A stretch of DNA of 64,000 nucleotides from Roseovarius indicus (GTDB lineage Bacteria; Pseudomonadota; Alphaproteobacteria; Rhodobacterales; Rhodobacteraceae), in assembly GCF_008728195.1 (NCBI RefSeq), contig NZ_CP031598.1:434001-498000 (forward strand). The letters are read 5' to 3'. Below the pieces are notes generated by a model. That model had not been told where the DNA came from and searched no databases. It saw nothing but the letters and a program-made list of their open reading frames with translations. Each line of letters opens with the position of its first letter. Position 1 is the stretch's first letter. This document shows, in pieces, positions 57,897 to 64,000 of the stretch. The position numbers were made by a program, and so were the translations under genes.

Positions 57897-58571
57897 TCAG
57901 GGGTGTTCGGAATCGAAGAAGATCCGGCCGTCGAGGATGAGCCGGAGATAGGCGCATCGGTCGGGCCGCTGGTTGAGATGCGCCCAGGCGAGGCCGGCGA
58001 AGCGGCCGGGGGCCATCATCGCGACGACGGCGCTGAAACGGTCGCGGGAGACCTTGCCCTCGATCGCCGTCGCGCGTTCGAAGCTGCGTTGCTCGGCCTC
58101 GGGGAGCGAGGCGATCTGGGTGGTGTAGGCGAAATATTCCGCCGTGCCGACGCAGGCCGAGAAGGGGCATTTGACCGTATCGTAGGCGGCGTGGGCGATT
58201 TCGTGGACGATGATGCTGGCCCAGTAGGCGGCGCGGTCGAGCGCGGCGAAGGGGCCATCCTTGACGTGATGCGAGAGGGCGGAGGGTGTGAGAACCTCGA
58301 TCCGGTCCTCGCCGCAATGGTAGAGGCCGAGGCAGTTCTCGGTGCTGAGCGTGTCGCGGATCTCGATGGCGACGGGGCGGTCGATGGTGACGCCGCAGGT
58401 GCCGAGGGTGGACTGGGCATGACCGGCCGCCATGCAGGCGCGGGTGGCGATGGCGGGGTCGTCGGCGGTGACGGTGAAGGTCGGGTCGGGGCAGGTGAGC
58501 GGCGCGGGCAAGGCGGGGCCGGCCCATGCGAGCCATGCGAGTGCCAGGGGCCAGGGGGTCTTGGCTGGCAT
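57897..58571 (-). CDS. Exported zincin-like hypothetical protein (DUF6639-like)
   Basis: A 224-residue protein with a signal peptide (residues 1-22, ending GPALP), so periplasmic or secreted. It contains HEIAH (SIIVHEIAHAAYD), the HExxH zinc-protease motif, and a Glu 17 residues after the second His (GTAEYFAY) that could be the third ligand. Several Cys (LTCPDP, TRACMA, TCGVT, NCLGLYHCGED, KCPFSACV) suggest disulfides. ATG at 58571 is preceded by GGGAGGAG. Protease activity is not shown. REP-like elements lie on both sides. Confidence 0.8.
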   Translation of the reverse strand: MPAKTPWPLALAWLAWAGPALPAPLTCPDPTFTVTADDPAIATRACMAAGHAQSTLGTCGVTIDRPVAIEIRDTLSTENCLGLYHCGEDRIEVLTPSALSHHVKDGPFAALDRAAYWASIIVHEIAHAAYDTVKCPFSACVGTAEYFAYTTQIASLPEAEQRSFERATAIEGKVSRDRFSAVVAMMAPGRFAGLAWAHLNQRPDRCAYLRLILDGRIFFDSEHP

Positions 58572-58662
58572 TGTCTCCTCCCGATGGGGAGGGAGTTTAG
58601 GCGGTTGGGGAGGTGTTCGGCAAGATGGTTGGGCGCCCGGCGGGGGAAGGTGGAGGCCGGGC

Positions 58663-58700
58663 GGAGGTGGGTTGGCACCCACCCTACGGCGGTCGTGGGC
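58663..58700 (-). repeat. REP-like palindrome, intact copy B
   Basis: A 38-bp element with GGTGGGT-TGGC-ACCCACC and CCTACGGCGGTCGTGGGC, ending a few bases from the gshA stop on the minus strand. It contains CCCACC-CT-ACG, the exact site matched by the guide segments of the nearby IS110 bridge RNA candidate, so it is an unoccupied potential target. Confidence 0.8.
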
Positions 58701-58705
58701 CGGGG

Positions 58706-60076
58706 TCAGTAGCTGTATTCGGCGTAGATGGGGCTGAGGGTCTCGTTCCATTCGCCGTTATACTTGGCCAGCAGCTCGTCGGCCGGGACCTGGCCGGTTT
58801 CGATGCTTTCCTTGAGCGCGTTGAGGAAATGCGTCTCGTCGGCGATCATGCCGCCGGCGCCGGGGCGGGCGCGGGCCTTGAGGCCGGCTTCGGAGATGGC
58901 GACGGCCTCGCGGGCGAGCTCGTGCATGTCGAGGCCGTTGACCTTGGCATCGAGCGCCTGTTCGCTGGCCGCGACGCGGAGCGCCTCGCGGGTGTCGGCA
59001 TCCCAGCCCTTGACCATGTCCCAGGCGGCGTCGAGCGAGGACTGGTCGTACATCAGCCCGACCCAGAAGGCCGGCAGCGCGCAGAGGCGGCGCCACGGGC
59101 CGCCATCGGCGCCGCGCATCTCCATGAATTTCTTGATCCGGGCCTCGGGGAAGATGGTGGTGAGGTGGTCGGCCCAGTCGGACAGCGTGGGCGTCTCGCC
59201 GGGCAGGGCGGGCAGTTCGCCCTTGAGGAAATCGCGGAAGGACTGGCCCAACGCGTCGATATACTTGCCGTCGCGGTAGACGAAATACATCGGCACATCG
59301 AGCGCGTATTGCGCCCAGGCCTCGAACCCAAAGCCGTCTTCGAAAACGAAGGGGAGCATGCCGGTGCGGTCGGGGTCGAGGTCGCGCCAGACGCGGGAGC
59401 GCCAGGATTTGTGGCCGTTGGGCTTGCCCTCGAAGAAGGGCGAATTGGCGAAGAGGGCGGTGGCGACGGGCTGGAGGGCGAGCGCCACGCGGAGTTTCTG
59501 GACCATGTCGGCCTCGGAGGAGAAGTCGAGATTCACCTGCACGGTGCAGGTGCGGTACATCATCGATTTGCCCATCGAGCCGACGCGATCCATGTACTCG
59601 GTCATCAGCTTGTAGCGGCCCTTGGGCATCATCGGCATGTCTTCGTAGGACCATTCCGGCGCGGCGCCGAGGCCGATGAAGCCGACGCCGACCTTGTCGG
59701 CGATGGATTTGACGTCGGCCAGGTGGGCGTTCACCTCGTCGCAGGTTTCGTGGATGGATTCCAGCGGTGCGCCGGAGAGTTCCAGTTGCCCGCCCGGTTC
59801 GAGGCTGACATTGGCGCCGTCTTTTTCCAGCCCGATGAGGTTGCCGTTCTCTTCGACGGGGGCCCAGCCATGAAGGTCGCGCAGCCCTTCCAGCACGGCG
59901 AGGATCGAGCGTTCGCCGGCATAGGGGAGGGGTTTGTGGGTGTCCTTGCAGTAGCCGAACTTCTCGTGCTCGGTGCCGATGCGCCAGTCTTCGCGCGGTT
60001 TGCACCCGGATTCGAGGTATTCGGCCAGCTGGTTTTCGGACGTGATCGGCCCGCCGCCGGACTGGGGAATGGACAT
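58706..60076 (-). CDS. gshA: Glutamate--cysteine ligase
   Basis: A 456-residue plant-type (GCS2) glutamate--cysteine ligase, the first enzyme of glutathione synthesis. Landmarks are WRIGTEHEKFGYC near residue 31, LEPGGQLELSGAPLESIHETC, MYRTCTVQVNLDFSSE, ANSPFFEGKPNGHKSWRSRVW and MEMRGADGGPWRRLCALPAFWVGL. It is transcribed leftward after a small membrane-protein gene; a REP-like element follows its stop. It supplies thiol for the glutathione peroxidase- and GFA-type proteins in the window. Confidence 0.96.
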   Translation of the reverse strand: MSIPQSGGGPITSENQLAEYLESGCKPREDWRIGTEHEKFGYCKDTHKPLPYAGERSILAVLEGLRDLHGWAPVEENGNLIGLEKDGANVSLEPGGQLELSGAPLESIHETCDEVNAHLADVKSIADKVGVGFIGLGAAPEWSYEDMPMMPKGRYKLMTEYMDRVGSMGKSMMYRTCTVQVNLDFSSEADMVQKLRVALALQPVATALFANSPFFEGKPNGHKSWRSRVWRDLDPDRTGMLPFVFEDGFGFEAWAQYALDVPMYFVYRDGKYIDALGQSFRDFLKGELPALPGETPTLSDWADHLTTIFPEARIKKFMEMRGADGGPWRRLCALPAFWVGLMYDQSSLDAAWDMVKGWDADTREALRVAASEQALDAKVNGLDMHELAREAVAISEAGLKARARPGAGGMIADETHFLNALKESIETGQVPADELLAKYNGEWNETLSPIYAEYSY

Positions 60077-60143
60077 GTCGGGGGCCTCCTGCTTCGGCGT
60101 GCGGTCAATTGGTTCAGAGAAGTGGCGCCAAACGCCGGGAGTG

Positions 60144-60674
60144 TCAATGCAGGCGGGCGAGCCTCTCGCGTGTGTGACCCTGGCGCTGCCAGACGAGCAC
60201 GGGGGCCGTGGCTTTTGCCCGCATTTGCGCCAGCATGCGTTCGGTGCGGATGCCGGGGAGGCTGGCGAAGACGTCGAAGAGGGTGTCGGCGCCCTCGGCG
60301 TTCAGGGGGATGAAGAGGTCGGGCTGGCCGGGCTGGGAGAGCACCCAGTGGGGCGGTTTGGCGGTGGGGTCGAGGGAGAGCGAGGAAATTTCGGAGAGCG
60401 CGACGACGCCGCCGGTGAGGGGGCCGAAATAGGCGATCTGGCCTTCGTCGACCTGCACGACGCCCGGCCCGCCCGTGCCGCCGCGGAAGCGGGCGCGTTG
60501 CAGGCCGGCGAGGAGGAGGGCGGCGCCGGCCAGCGCGATGGCGGCGCCGATATAGGGCAGGAGGCCATGCGAGCCCAGCAGCCACCAGAGGCCGAGCGCG
60601 AGGGCGGCGGCCCCTGTCAGGGCCTCGCGGAAGCGGTGGAGGGTGGCGCGGGCCTCGGGGCGGATCAGGGGCAT
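60144..60674 (-). CDS. Hypothetical membrane protein
   Basis: A 176-residue protein with two N-terminal hydrophobic helices (residues about 18-62) and a C-terminal soluble region (FGPLTGGVVALSEISSLSLD and PLNAEGADTLFDVFASLPG) resembling bacterial PH-like or DUF-type membrane-associated domains. It overlaps the end of the GNAT gene by ten bases and is followed by gshA 67 bp on. No known function. Confidence 0.82.
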   Translation of the reverse strand: MPLIRPEARATLHRFREALTGAAALALGLWWLLGSHGLLPYIGAAIALAGAALLLAGLQRARFRGGTGGPGVVQVDEGQIAYFGPLTGGVVALSEISSLSLDPTAKPPHWVLSQPGQPDLFIPLNAEGADTLFDVFASLPGIRTERMLAQMRAKATAPVLVWQRQGHTRERLARLH

Positions 60675-61528
60675 GGGGCGATCTCCTGCGGGGTGGCCAG
60701 CTTGACGATGCGGGCGGTGGCGATGTGGCGGAAGCCGATGCGTTCATAGGCGCGGGCGGCGGCGGCGTTATGGGCGAAGAGGACGGCGGAGGTGACGCCG
60801 GAGCGGTCGCGCAGGTCGGCGAGGTGGGCGGCGACGACGGTGCCGGCGCGGCCGGCGTTGCGGTGTTCGGGTGGGACGTAGACGGTGCCGACCTGCACGG
60901 TATCGCCCGCGCGGGAGAGGACGGCGGCCATGGCGCAGGGCGTGTCGTCTTCGATGAGGAGGCGCGTGTCGGCGGTGTGGACGGCGCGGTGGGCGGCGGT
61001 CAGGGCCTCTTCGGCGATCTGGCAGGCGGGGCGGTCGGGTTCTGTGTCGGCGATGTAGCCGCGGAACCAGGATTCGAGGAGGGGCAGGTCGTCGGAGGTG
61101 GCCGCGCGGATGGCGGGCTCGGGCGTGACGGTGAGGATGCGCAGGTCGAGGGCGAGGATGGGGGCGTGGTGGTCGAGGGTGAAATCTTGGGTTTGGAGAC
61201 CGAGGGCGTCGAGCGTGTGGCCGACCTGCTCGGTGAGGCCGGTCATGCCGGTCACGCGGCGGCCCGAAAGGGCGGCGGGGAGCGCCGACCAAAGGTCGGG
61301 CGGGGCGTCGGGGGCCTGGCACATCAGGTAGCCGCCGTTGGAGCAGCCGAAGACCGCGCGGATGGCGCCCCGGTCTTCCCAGAGGAAATAGGCGGTGCCG
61401 TGCGGGTGGCTGCTGTCGGAGAGGCCGTGGCGGGCGAGGTTGCCGCGCAGGAAGAGCGAGGTTTCCGTCATCGGCGCGAGGAAGGCGTCGATCGCGGGGG
61501 CGTCGGCCTCGGCGGCCTGTCTCAGCAC
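60665..61528 (-). CDS. GNAT family N-acetyltransferase
   Basis: A 287-residue protein with two GNAT-like halves. The C-terminal half has the acetyl-CoA motif VGTVYVPPEHRNAGRAGTVVAA near residue 215 and NAAAARAYERIGFRH; the N-terminal half (MTETSLFLRGNLARHG) is a degenerate partner domain. GTG at 61528 overlaps the rsmE stop, indicating coupling. The substrate is unknown. Confidence 0.9.
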   Translation of the reverse strand: MLRQAAEADAPAIDAFLAPMTETSLFLRGNLARHGLSDSSHPHGTAYFLWEDRGAIRAVFGCSNGGYLMCQAPDAPPDLWSALPAALSGRRVTGMTGLTEQVGHTLDALGLQTQDFTLDHHAPILALDLRILTVTPEPAIRAATSDDLPLLESWFRGYIADTEPDRPACQIAEEALTAAHRAVHTADTRLLIEDDTPCAMAAVLSRAGDTVQVGTVYVPPEHRNAGRAGTVVAAHLADLRDRSGVTSAVLFAHNAAAARAYERIGFRHIATARIVKLATPQEIAPCP

Positions 61529-62253
61529 GTCCAGTCTCCGAGCGCCTGTTGCCAGACGGTGAGGGCCGCGACGGCGGCGGTGTCGGCGCGCAGGATGCGG
61601 GGGCCGAGGGCGATAGGATGGGCCGAGGGGTGGTTGGCGAGGCGGGTGCGCTCGGGCTCGGAGAAGCCGCCCTCGGGGCCGATGAGGATGGCCCAGGGCC
61701 GGCCGGAGAGGTCGGTGGGCAGGGCGGAGGAGCCGCCGGCCAGCGCCTCGTCGCAGAACATCAGGTGGCGGTCGGCGGGCCAGTCGGCGAGGAGGTCGGA
61801 GAGCTTGTGGAGGCCGGTCACCTCCGGCACGAAGGTGCCGCCGCATTGCTCGGCCGCTTCGACCGCGTGGGCTTGCAGCCGGTCCTGGCGGATGCGCTCG
61901 GCGTTGGTGAAGTCTGTCTGTACGGGCAGGATGCGCGCTGCGCCCATCTCGGCGGCCTTCTCGACGATGAAATCGGTGCGGGCCTTCTTGATGGGGGCGA
62001 AGAGCAGCCAGAGGTCGGGCGGGTTACGCTGGGGGGATGTCTGCTCGTCGGCCTTTAACAGGCCGCCTCGCTTGTTGGCCTCGGCGACCGTGGCGCGCCA
62101 TTCGCCGTCTTGCCCGTTGAAGAGCAGCACCGGGTCGCCCGGATTGAGCCGCATCACGCCAAAAAGGTAATGCGCCTGGTCGCGGGTGAGGGGAATGGTT
62201 TGCCCTTCCCCCAGCGGGTGCTCTACAAAAAGCCTGATCTTCGCAATCGCCAT
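61522..62253 (-). CDS. rsmE: 16S rRNA (uracil1498-N3)-methyltransferase RsmE
   Basis: A 243-residue SPOUT methyltransferase that makes m3U1498 in 16S rRNA. An N-terminal PUA-like region (HYLFGVMRLNPGDPVLLFNG) precedes the knotted SAM-binding domain with LIGPEGGFSEPE near residue 190 and LGPRILRADTAAVAAL near the C-terminus. ATG at 62253 is divergent from ubiA across only 12 bases, so the two promoters must overlap each other's genes. Confidence 0.96.
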   Translation of the reverse strand: MAIAKIRLFVEHPLGEGQTIPLTRDQAHYLFGVMRLNPGDPVLLFNGQDGEWRATVAEANKRGGLLKADEQTSPQRNPPDLWLLFAPIKKARTDFIVEKAAEMGAARILPVQTDFTNAERIRQDRLQAHAVEAAEQCGGTFVPEVTGLHKLSDLLADWPADRHLMFCDEALAGGSSALPTDLSGRPWAILIGPEGGFSEPERTRLANHPSAHPIALGPRILRADTAAVAALTVWQQALGDWTC

Positions 62254-62265
62254 GAGGGCAGATAT

Positions 62266-63231
62266 ATGACCCCGACGAATGAGACGCCAGAGCCGCATGG
62301 GTCTGTGGCCGACGCGGTGAAGGGCAACTGGGTCGACCGGCTGGCGCCGGCGCCCTTGCGGCCCTATCTGCGGCTTTCCCGCGCCGACCGGCCGATCGGG
62401 ACATGGCTGTTGCTGCTGCCCTGCTGGTGGGGGCTTCTGCTGGCGATGCTGCAAGACGGGCGTGCGGGCTGGCATGACCTGTGGATCTTCGTGGGCTGCG
62501 GGATCGGGGCCTTCCTGATGCGGGGGGCGGGCTGCACGTGGAACGACATCACCGACCGCAACATCGACGGCTCGGTCAGCCGCACGGCCTCGCGCCCGAT
62601 CCCCTCGGGGGCGGTGACGGTGACACAGGCGATGGCGTGGCTGGTGCTGCAGGCGCTGATCGCCTTCTGCATCCTGCTGACCTTCAACTGGGCGGCGATC
62701 CTGATGGGGATCATCTCGCTGCTGCCGGTGTGCATCTACCCGTTTGCCAAGCGCTTCACGTGGTGGCCGCAGATCTTCCTGGGGCTTGCGTTCAACTGGG
62801 GCGCGCTGCTGGCATGGGTGGCGCATACGGGCCGGCTGGAGTGGCCGGCGGTGGTGCTTTACATCGGCGGTATCTGCTGGACGCTGTTCTACGACACGAT
62901 CTATGCCCACCAGGATGCCGAGGACGACGCGCTGATCGGTGTGAAGTCGACCGCGCGACTGTTCGGCACGGAAAGCCCGAAATGGCTGCGCCGGTTCCTT
63001 GTCCTGGCGGTGCTGTTGCAGATGGTGGCGGTGATCGGGGCGGTGGTCGGGGCCTCGCCCGTGGCGCTGCTGGTGGCGCTTCTGGGGACATGGGCGTTCG
63101 GCTGGCACATGCACTGGCAACTGAGCCGGTTCGACCTCGAGGATGACGCGCGGCAGCTGATGCTGTTCCGGTCGAACCGGGATGCCGGGCTGCTGCCTTT
63201 GCCGTTTTTCGCCGTCGCGCTGTTCGTCTGA
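62266..63231 (+). CDS. ubiA: 4-hydroxybenzoate octaprenyltransferase UbiA
   Basis: A 321-residue membrane prenyltransferase of ubiquinone synthesis. The first Asp motif is NDITDRNIDGSVSRTASRPIPSG near residue 90, and the second is YDTIYAHQDAEDD near residue 215, surrounded by about eight membrane helices, with RLSRADRPIGTWLLLLPCWWG before them. ATG at 62266 has AGGG upstream; an earlier in-frame start would overlap rsmE. It is followed by the OmpA-type gene on the same strand. Confidence 0.97.
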   Translation: MTPTNETPEPHGSVADAVKGNWVDRLAPAPLRPYLRLSRADRPIGTWLLLLPCWWGLLLAMLQDGRAGWHDLWIFVGCGIGAFLMRGAGCTWNDITDRNIDGSVSRTASRPIPSGAVTVTQAMAWLVLQALIAFCILLTFNWAAILMGIISLLPVCIYPFAKRFTWWPQIFLGLAFNWGALLAWVAHTGRLEWPAVVLYIGGICWTLFYDTIYAHQDAEDDALIGVKSTARLFGTESPKWLRRFLVLAVLLQMVAVIGAVVGASPVALLVALLGTWAFGWHMHWQLSRFDLEDDARQLMLFRSNRDAGLLPLPFFAVALFV

Positions 63232-63292
63232 TTGATCTCGGGCGCGGCTGGCCTTAGAAACGCACGACGAATTGGATAAACAGTACAGGCCC

Positions 63293-64000
63293 ATGCGTCT
63301 TTCATCGGTATTCGCTATCGGCGGAGTGTTCCTGACAGCGGCGATCCTGTGCCTTGTCTGCGCACGATTCGCCGTTTCGGTCGTCGAGGACACCTCGCGC
63401 CATTCCGTCCGCAACACGCTTGACGAAAACGGCATGACGTGGACGGAGGTCGACGCCAACGGCCTGCACGTCTTCCTTGCCGGCACCGCGCCGTCGGAGG
63501 CGACGCGGTTCAAGGCGCTGTCGATCGCCGGGTCGGTGGTGGATGCCGCGCGGGTGATCGACCAGATGCTGGTGCAGGATACCGGCCAGATCGCGGCGCC
63601 ACGCTTTTCCATGGAGATCCTGCGGAATGACAGCGGCGTGTCGCTGATCGGGCTGGTGCCCGCCTCGATGGACCGCGACGGGTTCGTCGAGCAGGTCGAA
63701 GCCGCGGTGGAAAGCGAGCCGGTGGCCGATTTCCTCGAATCCGCGGATTACCCGGCGCCCGAGACCTGGGAGGCGGCGACGGCCTATGCGCTGCGGTCGC
63801 TGAAGGATCTCAAGCGGACGAAGATATCGCTCGATGCCGAGCAGATTTCGGTGACGGCGATGACCGAGAGCGCGGCGGTGAAGGCGGATATGGAGACGCG
63901 GCTGGCGCGGCGGCTGCCGGATGGCGTGAAGCTGGCGCTGAACATCTCGGCGCCGCGGCCGGTGATCACGCCCTTTACCCTACGGTTCGTGATCGGCGAG
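63293..64000 (+). CDS. OmpA/BON-domain envelope protein (C-terminus off the window)
   Basis: The first 236 codons of a protein with an N-terminal hydrophobic anchor (residues 1-28, ending LCLVCARFAVS) and BON-like repeats: VDANGLHVFLAGTAPSEATRFKALSIAG near residue 52, then a second similar unit around VSLIGLVPASMD. Proteins of this start in Rhodobacterales usually continue to a C-terminal OmpA peptidoglycan-binding domain, which lies beyond the window. An envelope-integrity role is expected. Confidence 0.82.
   Translation, partial: MRLSSVFAIGGVFLTAAILCLVCARFAVSVVEDTSRHSVRNTLDENGMTWTEVDANGLHVFLAGTAPSEATRFKALSIAGSVVDAARVIDQMLVQDTGQIAAPRFSMEILRNDSGVSLIGLVPASMDRDGFVEQVEAAVESEPVADFLESADYPAPETWEAATAYALRSLKDLKRTKISLDAEQISVTAMTESAAVKADMETRLARRLPDGVKLALNISAPRPVITPFTLRFVIGE

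Noticed and set aside
58613..60313. 566-codon plus-strand frame opposite gshA
   Set aside because: Shadow of gshA; Gly/Val/Ala-rich without motifs, and gshA is complete.
1..64000. CRISPR arrays, prophage or conjugative modules
   Set aside because: No regularly spaced repeats with unique spacers and no phage or transfer genes were seen; the only mobile element is the IS110 copy.

Overview
The window reads as a chromosomal segment of a high-GC alphaproteobacterium of the order Rhodobacterales, most likely a marine Roseobacter-group member (inference). The grounds are a DMSP lyase DddP whose metal and active-site residues fall at the numbers described for the family, an aerobic cobalamin pathway with CbtA/CbtB cobalt uptake, an alphaproteobacterial-type LexA box (GTTC-N7-GTTC), a CtrA-type site, and gene content typical of that group. 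Nearly the whole window is coding. There is one tRNA, one riboswitch and one insertion sequence, and no rRNA, CRISPR array or prophage.

Layout. 1-7.4 kb: 3' part of a dihydropyrimidine dehydrogenase small subunit (preT), a lipoprotein, a FadR-type regulator, a methanethiol oxidase/selenium-binding protein with a membrane partner, cobO, an EEP-family hydrolase, a small lipoprotein and a GFA-family protein. 7.4-15.2 kb: cobalamin and cobalt genes (cobN, cobW, two accessory genes, a His-rich membrane protein, cbtA, cbtB) read leftward behind a cobalamin riboswitch. 15.2-21.5 kb: smc, an intergenic region with a small membrane ORF, a strong terminator and a striking repeat, then an rRNA methyltransferase and a lytic transglycosylase. 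21.5-23.8 kb: a second cobalamin cluster (DUF1636 gene, cobC, cobD). 23.9-32.6 kb: hydrolase-OsmC fusion, EEP protein, diguanylate cyclase, dddP, hemE and hemC (divergent), FAD-linked dehydrogenase, glutathione peroxidase. 32.7-41.5 kb: tRNA-Met, a Baeyer-Villiger-type monooxygenase, an acetyltransferase/deacetylase pair behind an FNR-like palindrome, a LysR regulator with divergent class II aldolase, YqgE and a DsbD-alpha-like protein. 41.5-46.4 kb: an RND efflux pump pair. 46.5-51.8 kb: a leftward run ending in a DNA-repair group (radical SAM protein, UdgX, family 4 UDG, phosphoesterase) with a LexA box at its head. 51.9-56.5 kb: pyrB, three small genes, a degenerate dihydroorotase and plsY. 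56.5-58.7 kb: a second copy of the repeat and an IS110-family element inside a REP-like palindrome. 58.7-64 kb: gshA, rsmE, ubiA and a truncated OmpA/BON protein.

How the genes work together. Three themes recur. (i) Organosulfur: DddP splits DMSP to DMS and acrylate, and the SBP56-type protein would oxidise the methanethiol made by the competing demethylation route. (ii) Cobalamin: cobalt uptake (CbtAB), chelation (CobN, CobW), adenosylation (CobO) and the aminopropanol arm (CobC, CobD) lie in two clusters, each with a DUF1636 gene. (iii) Genome maintenance: an apparently SOS-controlled uracil-repair group, plus smc.

The two most notable observations are the IS110 element and the 11-bp array. 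The left end of the IS110 element can be read as a bridge RNA whose guide segments match the two halves of the interrupted REP target and the element's own right end. The second is a roughly 125-bp intergenic element with GTCGGT boxes at 11-bp steps, flanked by GTTAA motifs at identical offsets in both copies.
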